NCBI GenBank assembly: GCA_030039695.1
Contig: JASHVB010000630.1
Span: 1-8,140, forward strand
Reading direction: 5' to 3'
DNA: 8,140 nucleotides
From: Acetobacteraceae bacterium
GTDB lineage: Bacteria; Pseudomonadota; Alphaproteobacteria; Acetobacterales; Acetobacteraceae
The notes under the pieces are model-generated. The model was given only the letters and a program-made list of their open reading frames with translations, was not told the origin of the DNA and searched no databases. Shown here in pieces: positions 1 through 5,998 of the stretch. The translations under genes and the position numbers were made by a program. How positions within the stretch are numbered: the first letter of the stretch is position 1; each line of letters opens with the position of its first letter.

Positions 1-491
1 CAATAAAGATTGCCCCATCGGCTACGGCCTGCGCCAGCGACTGAAGCGATTGACGAAGTACCCCCTGCAATCTCGCGGCGAAGGTTCACGCGAAGCCGGG
101 AACCCCATCTCGCGGATCAATCGCTCGCACCATCCTCTCGACGTCCGCCATCGGACACGTCGACAATGTTCACGGTCGCGGCGTTTGGCGCGTTTCAGTC
201 GATAGCGGCTGAGCACGTTGTCCCTTAACCCGACGTCGTCACTTTGCAGCGTGAGTGACGCTGGTAACCGAACGCAAATAGAAGGAAAGGGGTCAACAGA
301 CGATTTGTTTAACCCTGCACGCCAAGCCCAGTGACCACGAACCAGCGCGATAACGCCACCCAGGCCCGGCTTATGCCGGCCATCGGATCCAAATCCGGCC
401 AAAATGCGCTGGACCGGACATCCGGCTCAAGAGTGGGCCACACGTAGGCCGTGGGGTTCGAGCTGACAAATCGCAGAGCGCATGTCGGCCT
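1..491. other. No convincing gene at left end
   Basis: I find no open frame here that resembles a known protein. On the minus strand the frame covering 1-85 is open to the window edge and reads LQGVLRQSLQSLAQAVADGA, a helix-like stretch, but a TGA at 86-88 lies just upstream of it and there is no start codon with a ribosome binding site. It could be the edge of a decayed gene that continues to the left. The longer minus-strand open frames at 22-402 and 309-722 have no recognisable motif and no good ribosome binding site. Most likely this is intergenic or heavily degraded sequence. Confidence 0.5.
237..260. repeat. 7-bp perfect inverted repeat
   Basis: CGTCACT (237-243) and AGTGACG (254-260) are perfect inverted arms around a 10-base spacer. 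The site could bind a dimeric regulator or be chance. No gene starts close by, so a regulatory role is not supported by context. Confidence 0.25.
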
Positions 492-836
492 TACTATAAT
501 CACTCTGACATCAAAATCCACGATCCAAGTATCATCCCCTTGTTCGAAGTCCTTCTTCACATCGGCACACAAGTCGGCGACTGGAACGCCAAACAAATCG
601 ACCAAGCCGTCCTCACCACCATCCACCTCGCCGGCGTCAGCCGTCTGCCGTATGACCAGCGTGTGTTCGAGGGCGGTGCTTTGCTCGAGCGCGAGGGCTC
701 GCGATACGCCTAACACGTTCAAGTCACCACCTCAAACCTGTCGACCCGCTCACACATTGCCTCTGTCGACGAACCGCCAGAGACGAATCTAGACGCACGA
801 GCAGGCAACCTCGACACATTGCTGGGTCTTGCGCTA
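492..836 (+). pseudogene. Relic of helix-turn-helix-like hypothetical protein
   Basis: One plus-strand frame is open from at least 492 to a TAA at 711-713, with no start codon and no ribosome binding site. It contains IIPLFEVLLHIGTQVGDW, then WNAKQIDQAVLTTIHLAG, then SRLPYDQRVFEGGALLER followed by EGSRYA. The last part resembles the winged-helix-like pattern (YDLRKL-x-GHGLLERDG-x-RYAYRLT) that I recall from a family of hypothetical proteins often found near mobile DNA. Here the text stops at RYA. After the stop the same frame stays open to a TAG at 837-839 and includes NLDARAGNLDTLLGL, which could be the family's C-terminal helix after a small deletion. The N-terminal part is missing. The family is recalled by eye, not by search, so identity is tentative; coding origin is better supported than function. 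Confidence 0.4.
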
Positions 837-840
837 TAGT
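811..840 (+). promoter_or_regulatory. Candidate sigma-70 promoter of the SMP-30 gene
   Basis: TCGACA at 811-816 (five of six matches to TTGACA) is followed after 18 bases by TATAGT at 835-840 (five of six to TATAAT). Transcription would start near 847, leaving about 40 bases of leader before the ATG at 888. An alternative pairing is TTGCTG (819-824) with TATCAG (841-846), spaced 16. The position just ahead of a gene with a strong ribosome binding site supports a promoter here, but the exact boxes are a by-eye call. Confidence 0.4.
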
Positions 841-887
841 TATCAGTATATAGCGGGCCTTAGAGGGGCCAGAGGGAGGAGGCTAAG

Positions 888-1883
888 ATGAATCTCAGCC
901 GCAAGTTCCTCGTTGGCGCTGTTCTCGCTGGGTTGGCGATGGCCAGTGGCCGCCTTGCGCGAGCACAACAGAACGTGATCGTGCCGGGCAGCAGCGATTT
1001 TCCGGAGAGCATCACGTCAACCGCCGATGGGACGCTGTTCATGAGCTCAATGGCTGGCGGCCGGATCTTCCGCGCCGCGGGGGGAGCGAGGGAGGCGGCC
1101 GAGTGGATCAAGCCCGGCACCAATGGCTTGTTGTCGGTGCTGGGTGTGCTCGCGGACGAAAAGACCGACACGCTCTACGCTTGCTCGCCCGATATGAGCG
1201 GGGCGGGGATCAAGATTTCCACGGGTCAGCCGCCGGGAGCGCTGAAAACCTTCGCCCTGAAAACGGGAGCACCCAAGGGGAGTTTCCCATTACCCGATCC
1301 ACATTTGTTAGGCCAAACCTCACTGTGTAACGACATAGCGCTTGGGGCCGACGGGACGGCTTATGTCACCGACTCGTTCAACGCGCAGATCCTGCGGCTG
1401 AAACCAGGCGCGAAGGAACTCGAGGTCTGGGCCACGGACGATCGGTGGAAAGTGAAGGGTCCACAACTCGACGGAATCGCCGTGCTCAACGACGGCAATG
1501 TTTATGCGAACATCTTCCAAGGCAACGGCCTTTATCGTGTGGAGATGAGGCCCGATGGCAGCGCCGGAAGAGTGACGAAGCTGAACACGTCGCTGCCGCT
1601 GTATCATTCCGACGGACTGCGGCCCTATGAAGGCGATAAACTGCTCATGGTCGAGGGGGAGGGCGTCGGACGGCTCGACCTCATCACTGTCTCCGGCGAC
1701 AATGCCAAGATCGATGTGGTGAAGACCGGGTTCCTGGGTCCTGTCGCTGTGACCCCGGTCGGCAATGTCGCGTATGTGATGGATACCCCGCTTAAATACC
1801 TGTTCGATCCGAACTACAAGACCAAAACTCCCCCGCCGTTCACCGCCTACGCCGTAAAACTACCTTCCCATGGTGGCCGGTAG
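888..1883 (+). CDS. Secreted SMP-30/gluconolactonase-like beta-propeller protein
   Basis: This 331-residue protein looks like a six-bladed beta-propeller of the SMP-30/gluconolactonase/LRE type, a group that hydrolyses lactones or phosphoesters with one divalent metal. Residues 1-26 form a signal peptide: N-terminal Arg and Lys, the hydrophobic run FLVGAVLAGLAMA, and cleavage after ARA before QQN. The product is therefore probably periplasmic. Blade-like repeats carry ADGT/NDGN turns at about 46, 153 and 202. Likely metal-site residues are Glu40 (in DFPES), Asn148 (in LCNDIAL) and Asp242 (in SDGL), matching the family's usual E, N, D ligands; this assignment is inferred. GGAGGA ends about seven bases before the ATG, which fixes the start. 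The gene stands alone between a relic upstream and a long spacer downstream. It could instead be a non-enzymatic NHL-like sugar- or ligand-binding propeller. Confidence 0.9.
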   Translation: MNLSRKFLVGAVLAGLAMASGRLARAQQNVIVPGSSDFPESITSTADGTLFMSSMAGGRIFRAAGGAREAAEWIKPGTNGLLSVLGVLADEKTDTLYACSPDMSGAGIKISTGQPPGALKTFALKTGAPKGSFPLPDPHLLGQTSLCNDIALGADGTAYVTDSFNAQILRLKPGAKELEVWATDDRWKVKGPQLDGIAVLNDGNVYANIFQGNGLYRVEMRPDGSAGRVTKLNTSLPLYHSDGLRPYEGDKLLMVEGEGVGRLDLITVSGDNAKIDVVKTGFLGPVAVTPVGNVAYVMDTPLKYLFDPNYKTKTPPPFTAYAVKLPSHGGR

Positions 1884-1888
1884 ACGAC

Positions 1889-1901
1889 GGCGGTGTCCGC
1901 C
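1889..1901 (+). terminator. Short hairpin just after the SMP-30 stop
   Basis: GGCGG (1889-1893) and CCGCC (1897-1901) can form a five-base-pair GC stem with a TGT loop, six bases past the stop codon. There is no run of T after it, so it is not a standard intrinsic terminator. It could slow polymerase or protect the transcript end. Confidence 0.2.
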
Positions 1902-2094
1902 TCGCGGGCCCCGTCATCGAACAGCGCCATCGCTACTCACAGACCGCTGACCACATCGACCTGATGGGCCGGCGACGAGAGCCGTTGTTCGATTCTCGAT
2001 GATGGGATGCGGGTATCGCACGGCACCAAACCAGCGTCGTCCGTCATCTTGTCGAGGTCAAAGGCGTCCCAAATCCCGCGTAGGCTAGGTTTCT

Positions 2095-2132
2095 ATCCGT
2101 CCCACAATTTTTGGTCCGATTGTGAGACGGAT
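2095..2132. promoter_or_regulatory. 13-bp inverted repeat, operator-like
   Basis: ATCCGTCCCACAA (2095-2107) and TTGTGAGACGGAT (2120-2132) are inverted arms that match at 12 of 13 positions, separated by 12 bases. Two half-sites about 25 bases apart centre to centre fit binding by a dimer or pair of dimers on one face of the helix. The site lies in a long spacer, about 210 bases after the SMP-30 gene, and no start codon follows closely in either direction. No T run follows, so a terminator is unlikely. The controlled gene is not evident; it may belong to an element that has been lost. Confidence 0.4.
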
Positions 2133-2354
2133 CGACCGTGGAGTTCGTGAAGTAAACATAGCAGCGGAGGTCTACCAGGAAATTCTCGCCATTCGATGCA
2201 GGTCGATACCTGTGCGGCGATCAGCTGGTAATCGAGGCGTCAGAGCTGCAACGCACCCAGGCAGTCGGTAATGGTTGCAGAGGTAGTTCATGATTTGCGC
2301 CTCGCCGCGCTCCGCGGGCCGAGTTGCCTCGACCCGCAGCATTATCGCGGCCGG

Positions 2355-2984
2355 CTAACGCACCGGCGAGAAGGAGGCGGGGATCAGCAGCTTGTTTTCT
2401 TGCCGGATCGGCCGAACCCCACTCTGCGGCGGCCAGTTGCGGCCAGGCGCACGGGAAGCGGCGCGCACCCGGTCGCGCTCGGCGAGGTCCTTGTAGACCC
2501 AGGTATGGACGAATCTGTTGAGCCCGCCGAGCTCGCTGGTCCAGCAAGCGGCCAAGGGCGACAGCTCTTCACGAGCGGGCACTGCTTTGGCCCAGGCCTC
2601 CAGCACCTTCGGCAGATCGCCCGGCGCATAGGTGTAGGTACGCATTTCGTAGACGTTGCCGGTGCCGTAATCGCGGCTGCCCAACGGATGCATGAAAGGC
2701 GTCGGGATCATGATCTCTGATTCCTGCGCCAAGATCAGATCCTGACCGCCGGGCAGCGCGTTCCGTTCAGGGTCTTTCGCCAGCGCCTCGCGCACTGCTG
2801 CGCGCTGGTTCAGATCGTCATAGGGATAGACATGCACGACCTGGTTTAGCGGCCCGAACTCAGTATGCCAGAAGCCGCCGAGCTTGGAATGTTTCAGGCG
2901 CGCTGGCAGGCGTCTCTCATAGCGTTCTTCGAATTCAGCGACGGAGCCGGCGCGCAAAGTATAGGTACGGACTTCGTAGATCAT
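2355..2984 (-). CDS. NIPSNAP family protein with two tandem domains
   Basis: The product (209 residues) contains two copies of the NIPSNAP domain, a dimeric alpha/beta-barrel fold of the ABM/Dabb type. Copy one runs from about residue 1 to 98 (MIYEVRTYTLRAG, then GGFWHTEFGPLNQVVHVYPY, then ESEIMIPTPF). Copy two runs from about 110 to 207 (VYEMRTYTYAPGD, then CWTSELGGLNRFVHTWVY, then QENKLLIPASF). Aligning them shows a clear internal duplication. The catalytic role of bacterial members is unknown; they often sit in catabolic clusters. I chose the ATG at 2984 because TGGAGG lies seven to nine bases upstream and the protein then begins directly with the family start MIYEVRTY; an in-frame ATG at 3011 lies upstream of that ribosome binding site and would add nine unrelated residues. 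It is transcribed divergently from the M24 gene. No cofactor motif is visible. Confidence 0.9.
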   Translation of the reverse strand: MIYEVRTYTLRAGSVAEFEERYERRLPARLKHSKLGGFWHTEFGPLNQVVHVYPYDDLNQRAAVREALAKDPERNALPGGQDLILAQESEIMIPTPFMHPLGSRDYGTGNVYEMRTYTYAPGDLPKVLEAWAKAVPAREELSPLAACWTSELGGLNRFVHTWVYKDLAERDRVRAASRAPGRNWPPQSGVRPIRQENKLLIPASFSPVR

Positions 2985-3411
2985 CGCGCATCCTCCAGAG
3001 GTGATAGGCATCGCTTGAAGAGCAGGGGTGCAAAGACCCCCGGGTGGGGCCTATCCCCTCGCGACAGATCGAGTCAAGCAGGGCGGGTTACCGTGACTTG
3101 CGCTGGAATGGGCCATTTTATTTTGCGCGCGGCTTTGTGGAGGTCGATGCGTTGGAAGCAGAACCTGCACACTTGCAGAAGCTGCGAATCGAAGCAGAAG
3201 CTGGCCACGATTTGTCAAAGAGGTAGGCCATGATGAAAGCCCTGTACGCTCGGGTCTTCGCCGAAGCTGGCTCCAGTTGGGACGGAAAAAGACAGAGTCT
3301 TATACCGCATCATACTGTGCAAACAGCGGAGGTTGTTCCCGCCACTATATCGCGCCGATCCCATTCTTGTGGTAACCGCGACCCTGACAAACTGATTGGG
3401 GTGAGGACCGC
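2985..3411. other. Divergent spacer with a possible coding remnant
   Basis: This 427-base region separates the divergent NIPSNAP and M24 genes and should hold promoters for both, though I see no pair of boxes good enough to name. On the plus strand one frame stays open to a TAG ending at 3226 and reads WNGPFYFARGFVEVDALEAE and then AHLQKLRIEAEAGHDLSKR, an amphipathic, protein-like end. Four bases later, ATGATGAAAGCCCTG (3230) opens a short frame that decays into low-quality sequence. Together these look like the tail of one gene and the head of another. I recognise neither family, and the first part has no ribosome binding site. Confidence 0.35.
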
Positions 3412-4113
3412 ATGAGCACGGACGTTAGATTGACCGCGTTGCTAGCCGCAGAGAGTCGAGCCGATGAGCTGCTCGCAGCGATCGAGGACAACCAGCTGGT
3501 TCGTCCGGGCCGGACGGAGACCGAGGTGGACGAGGACATCTTTGCGCTCGCCAAGCAATCATTCGGCGTAAAACAGCATTGGCACAAGCGGATCGTTCGT
3601 GCCGGACCGAATACCGTGCGCATCTTCGCGGAAAACCCGGCCGTGCGTGTTATTGAAGCAAACGATACGGTGTTTCTCGATCTCGGGCCAGTGTTCGGTG
3701 AATGGGAGGCAGATATCGGCCGCACCTATGTGATGGGTGACGATCCGGAAAAGCATCAGCTCTGCCAGGATCTGCCGAAAGTGTTCGATGCGCTTAAGGC
3801 GTATTTCGATACCCATCCCCACGTCACGGGAGCAGAGCTGTACGCCTATGCTCAGCGAAGCGCGGAGGAGAGGGGCTGGGTGTTTGGCGGTGCGATCGCG
3901 GGCCATATTGTGGGCGAGTTTCCGCACGCGCACATTCCCGGAGACAAGGACCTCTATCGTGTCAGCTCGGCCAATCCTGAACCCATGCGGGCACCCGACG
4001 CCTTGGGACAGACGAAGTTCTGGATTCTGGAAGTGCATCTGCTGGATCGGACGCGGAGCTGGGGTGGATTCTATGAGCGTATCCTGGTCCCCTCCGATTT
4101 CGTAGCGGCGTGA
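3412..4113 (+). CDS. Single-domain M24-fold metallohydrolase (aminopeptidase-like)
   Basis: The 233-residue protein has the pita-bread fold signature of family M24 (methionine aminopeptidase, Xaa-Pro dipeptidase, creatinase). All five metal ligands can be placed: Asp90 (FLDLGP), Asp101 (EADIGRTY, 11 residues later as in methionine aminopeptidase), His165 (AGHIVGE), Glu207 (ILEVHLLD) and Glu222 (FYERILV). His172, seven residues after His165, matches the second conserved histidine. It lacks the creatinase N-terminal domain, so it is shorter than Xaa-Pro dipeptidases of about 400 residues. The histidine that methionine aminopeptidases carry about 18 residues before the first Asp is absent; that area reads TVRIFAEN. 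A housekeeping methionine aminopeptidase role is therefore unlikely, and cleavage of a small amide or C-N/C-O substrate is plausible. GTGAGG about six bases before the ATG supports the start. Cytoplasmic, with no signal peptide. Confidence 0.9.
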   Translation: MSTDVRLTALLAAESRADELLAAIEDNQLVRPGRTETEVDEDIFALAKQSFGVKQHWHKRIVRAGPNTVRIFAENPAVRVIEANDTVFLDLGPVFGEWEADIGRTYVMGDDPEKHQLCQDLPKVFDALKAYFDTHPHVTGAELYAYAQRSAEERGWVFGGAIAGHIVGEFPHAHIPGDKDLYRVSSANPEPMRAPDALGQTKFWILEVHLLDRTRSWGGFYERILVPSDFVAA

Positions 4114-4121
4114 TCAACGCG

Positions 4122-4141
4122 GCGCGATCGGCAGCGCTTTT
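4122..4141 (+). terminator. Weak terminator-like element after the M24 gene
   Basis: GCGC (4122-4125) and GCGC (4134-4137) can pair around an eight-base loop and are followed by four T. The stem is very short, so this is only a weak candidate for ending the M24 transcript. Confidence 0.2.
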
Positions 4142-4217
4142 CAGACTGCTATATCCATGATCTCATAGCGGGCTGGCAATCTGTCGGAAGCAGGATGGAG
4201 GGGCTGGGGATGCAGCA

Positions 4218-4234
4218 CGAGCGCGAGCGCGAGC
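4218..4234. repeat. Short hexamer tandem repeat
   Basis: CGAGCG occurs almost three times in direct succession (CGAGCG, CGAGCG, CGAGC). Such a short run may be chance in GC-rich DNA. It lies just upstream of the FAD-protein relic. Confidence 0.4.
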
Positions 4235-4352
4235 ACTATATGGATGGGGCCTAGGTTACGCCGTTGCAGCCCGATCAACCAGATCGTGTGCAGGGTGGCA
4301 CCCGCATTGGCCGCAACGAACCATCCCAGTCACCCGCTTGCGCGCTTCGAGC

Positions 4353-4585
4353 ATGAGCGCGTTTCCTGATGATCCGGGCCATTTCAGCCGCTGGCTCCGG
4401 GCGCTGGGAAACCGCCGACGCCGCCAAGGTCTACGACCTCGACAGTTTCGCGCCGCGCCACCTCTACCGCGACTACAGTAGCCATGCCGCTGCGGACATA
4501 GTCAGCGACGGCAGCGTGGGTGAATTCCACCTGCGACGAAACGACATTACGCCCTGCGTCAGGCGAGCTGATCGCTCGTTCGAAC
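4353..4585 (+). pseudogene. Frameshifted relic of an FAD/NAD(P)-binding protein
   Basis: Two plus-strand frames together read like the N-terminal third of an FAD/NAD(P)-binding protein of the NAD_binding_9 type. The first frame gives MSAFPDDPGHFSRWLRALG from 4353, a segment that in the family follows the nucleotide-binding motif. The text then continues in the next frame as DLDSFAPRHLYRDY (4435-4476), matching the family's FVPRRLYG-x-Y segment, and on to GEFHLRRNDITPCVRRAD. A frameshift lies between about 4405 and 4430; left uncorrected, the first frame stops at TAG 4479-4481. Upstream, GLGYAV at 4248-4265 could be what remains of the GRGLAY motif. The GxGxxG dinucleotide motif and the C-terminal two thirds are gone. 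The right end runs into the 3' end of the opposite cysteine hydrolase gene. Family recognition is by eye. Confidence 0.55.
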
Positions 4586-5152
4586 GACAACGGCGAACAA
4601 GTCACGCAAAGCCGCAAGGCTCGCCGCCTGCAACGTGGCGGCCGAGATAATGTCGCCGTCGCTGCCCGGAAGGTCGCGCGTCGCCGTCGCGGCGGCCACA
4701 ACGGTTGACTGGAAACCGAGATTGAAGGCGCCGCGCGCCGTCGAGTTCACGCACATATGCGTCATGAATCCAGCGAAGATCACATTGGTCACGCCGGCCG
4801 CACGCAATTGCTGCTCAAGATCGGTCTTGATGAACGAGTTCGGAAAATGCTTTGTGATGACAGGCTCGCCGGCTTTCGGCGCGACCTCGCCGCTGATCTG
4901 CCCGATCCGCGCGGTGATGTCGTAAGGGGACCCTGGGCCTGCGTCGTGCTGGATATGGAAGATCGGGATACCCGCGCCGCGCGCCCGTTCCAGCAAACGC
5001 GCAGCTTCGATTACTGCCGCCTCGACGCCCGCGAGCTGCATCGTGCCCTCGCGATACGTGTTCTGGCAGTCGATCAGCACCAGCGCCGCCTCGCGCAGTG
5101 CGGTCGGCTGGCTCGGGAGACCGGCAACGTCGCGCAATGTCCTCAGTGGCAT
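4559..5152 (-). CDS. Isochorismatase-family cysteine hydrolase
   Basis: This 197-residue protein belongs to the isochorismatase-like cysteine hydrolases, which cleave amide, ureide or enol-ether bonds (nicotinamidase, N-carbamoylsarcosine amidase, ureidoacrylate hydrolase RutB). The full Asp-Lys-Cys triad is present: Asp28 in VLIDCQNTY, Lys101 in ITKHFPNSF and Cys134 in THMCVNST, the last preceded by the GFMT turn that usually carries the cis-peptide. AGGAGA lies about five bases before the ATG, fixing the start. It is cytoplasmic and transcribed divergently from a second, only distantly similar member at 5375. The last seven residues (RTSDQLA) differ from the usual family ending after LFAVVV and lie in DNA shared with the opposite FAD-protein relic, so the original C-terminus was probably exchanged at a junction. 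The catalytic core is complete and the enzyme is likely active. Confidence 0.93.
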   Translation of the reverse strand: MPLRTLRDVAGLPSQPTALREAALVLIDCQNTYREGTMQLAGVEAAVIEAARLLERARGAGIPIFHIQHDAGPGSPYDITARIGQISGEVAPKAGEPVITKHFPNSFIKTDLEQQLRAAGVTNVIFAGFMTHMCVNSTARGAFNLGFQSTVVAAATATRDLPGSDGDIISAATLQAASLAALRDLFAVVVRTSDQLA

Positions 5153-5374
5153 CGGCGTCTCCTGATTGGGGCCGCGTTAGCCGCGGCGCTACGTCCTGTC
5201 GTGATGTTCTCTATCCCGAGAGGCCGGCGGCGTCATCCCCATTTGGGCACGACGGCGCGGCAGAGACCGACAAGAGGCAGCGCTTGCCGGCCGGTTTGGC
5301 ACTGCGATACCGTTCGGCCACAGTGGAGCCGCGGGCGCGGACGTTCAGCGACAGCCCCCTTGGGAGAGACGACG
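5153..5374. promoter_or_regulatory. Divergent control region between two cysteine hydrolases
   Basis: This 222-base region must hold the start signals for the minus-strand hydrolase and for the hydrolase-monooxygenase pair on the plus strand. A GC-rich inverted repeat, GCCGCG (5172-5177) with CGCGGC (5183-5188), lies some 20 bases upstream of the minus-strand start codon, where it could act as an operator or leader hairpin. For the plus strand, TTGGCA (5296-5301) is a fair -35 box, but the matching -10 (CACAGT, 5319-5324) is poor. Regulation shared by both directions is plausible but not shown. Confidence 0.35.
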
Positions 5375-5989
5375 ATGGACCCGAAGACAACGGCCGTCGT
5401 TCTGATCGAATATCAGAACGACTTCACCAGCGAGGGCGGCACGCTGCATCAGGCCGTCAAGCCGGTCATGGCCAGCACGAACATGCTGCCCAACACAATC
5501 GAAACCGTCGAGAAGGCCAGATCACTTGGCGCCACCATCATCTTCGCGCCGATCACTTTCACCGACGACTACCATGAACTCAGACCGGAACCGTACGGCA
5601 TTCTCAAGGGCGTCGTCGATTCCAAGTCCTTCCGCAGGGGCACGTGGGGCGCCGAGATCGTCGACTTGTTAGCGCCGAAGCCGCAGGACATCGTTATCGA
5701 GGGCAAGCGCGGGCTCTGCGGATTTGCCAGCACCAATCTTGACTTCATCCTGCGCAGTCGCGGCATCACCGATGTCGCGCTGGGCGGCTTCCTCACCAAT
5801 TGCTGCGTCGAGTCGACGATGCGCACCGCGTACGAAAAAGGCTACAATGTCGTGACGCTGACTGATTGCACCGCAGCGTTGAGCGAGGAGGAGCAGCGGC
5901 TCGCTGTCGAAAAGAACTATCCGATGTTCTCGCGCCCGCTGTCTCACACCGAGTTCCTCAGGCAGCTCTCGGGCCAGAGCGCGGCCTGA
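5375..5989 (+). CDS. Isochorismatase-family cysteine hydrolase with Glu in place of Asp
   Basis: The 204-residue product is a second isochorismatase-like cysteine hydrolase. The nucleophile is Cys144 (TNCCVEST) and the basic residue Lys111 (VIEGKRGL). The first triad position, normally Asp, is Glu12 in VLIEYQNDF. The rest of that motif is intact, so this looks like a subfamily trait rather than damage. A third cysteine, Cys143, sits beside the nucleophile. The frame is open far upstream to 4757, but that part is antisense to the opposite hydrolase. I chose ATG 5375 because GGGAGAG lies about seven bases upstream and the family start follows at once. The flavin monooxygenase begins nine bases after the stop, so the two are very likely one operon and may act in sequence on the same substrate, with the monooxygenase attacking a ring or C-N bond and the hydrolase cleaving the amide. 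Substrate unknown. Confidence 0.92.
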   Translation: MDPKTTAVVLIEYQNDFTSEGGTLHQAVKPVMASTNMLPNTIETVEKARSLGATIIFAPITFTDDYHELRPEPYGILKGVVDSKSFRRGTWGAEIVDLLAPKPQDIVIEGKRGLCGFASTNLDFILRSRGITDVALGGFLTNCCVESTMRTAYEKGYNVVTLTDCTAALSEEEQRLAVEKNYPMFSRPLSHTEFLRQLSGQSAA

Positions 5990-5998
5990 CGCCTCTCA

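Larger units (their letters stand above)
1884..2354. other. Intergenic spacer without a clear gene
   Basis: No open frame here looks like a whole gene. The stretch holds the operator-like repeat at 2095-2132, and a weaker inverted pair, CTGCAAC (2246-2252) with GTTGCAG (2274-2280). Reading the minus strand downstream of the NIPSNAP stop, one frame gives GEAQIMNYLCNHYRLPGC at about 2255-2310. It looks protein-like but has no start or recognised family, so it may be a remnant of a gene once downstream of the NIPSNAP gene. Confidence 0.5.

Noticed and set aside
440..470. GGGGTTCGAGCTG as a tRNA T-arm or attachment site remnant
   Set aside because: The bases around TTCGAG do not form the five-pair stem of a T-arm, and no acceptor, D or anticodon arm is found upstream.
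495..500. Perfect TATAAT as a promoter -10 box
   Set aside because: No -35 box at 16-18 bases upstream (CTGACA at 463-468 is 26 bases away), no TG extension, and it lies inside a coding relic without a gene start following.
2985..3011. Upstream ATG at 3011 as start of the NIPSNAP gene
   Set aside because: It would add nine residues not found in the family and would place the TGGAGG ribosome binding site inside the coding region.
4265..4292. TGCA-CGATC-AACCA-GATCG-TGCA stem as a terminator between convergent genes
   Set aside because: The stem is interrupted by unequal internal bulges and no T run follows.
4757..5374. Long plus-strand frame upstream of the second cysteine hydrolase, giving a 410-residue fusion
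   Set aside because: The extra part is antisense to the minus-strand cysteine hydrolase and then crosses the divergent spacer. It has no domain, and a good ribosome binding site precedes ATG 5375.
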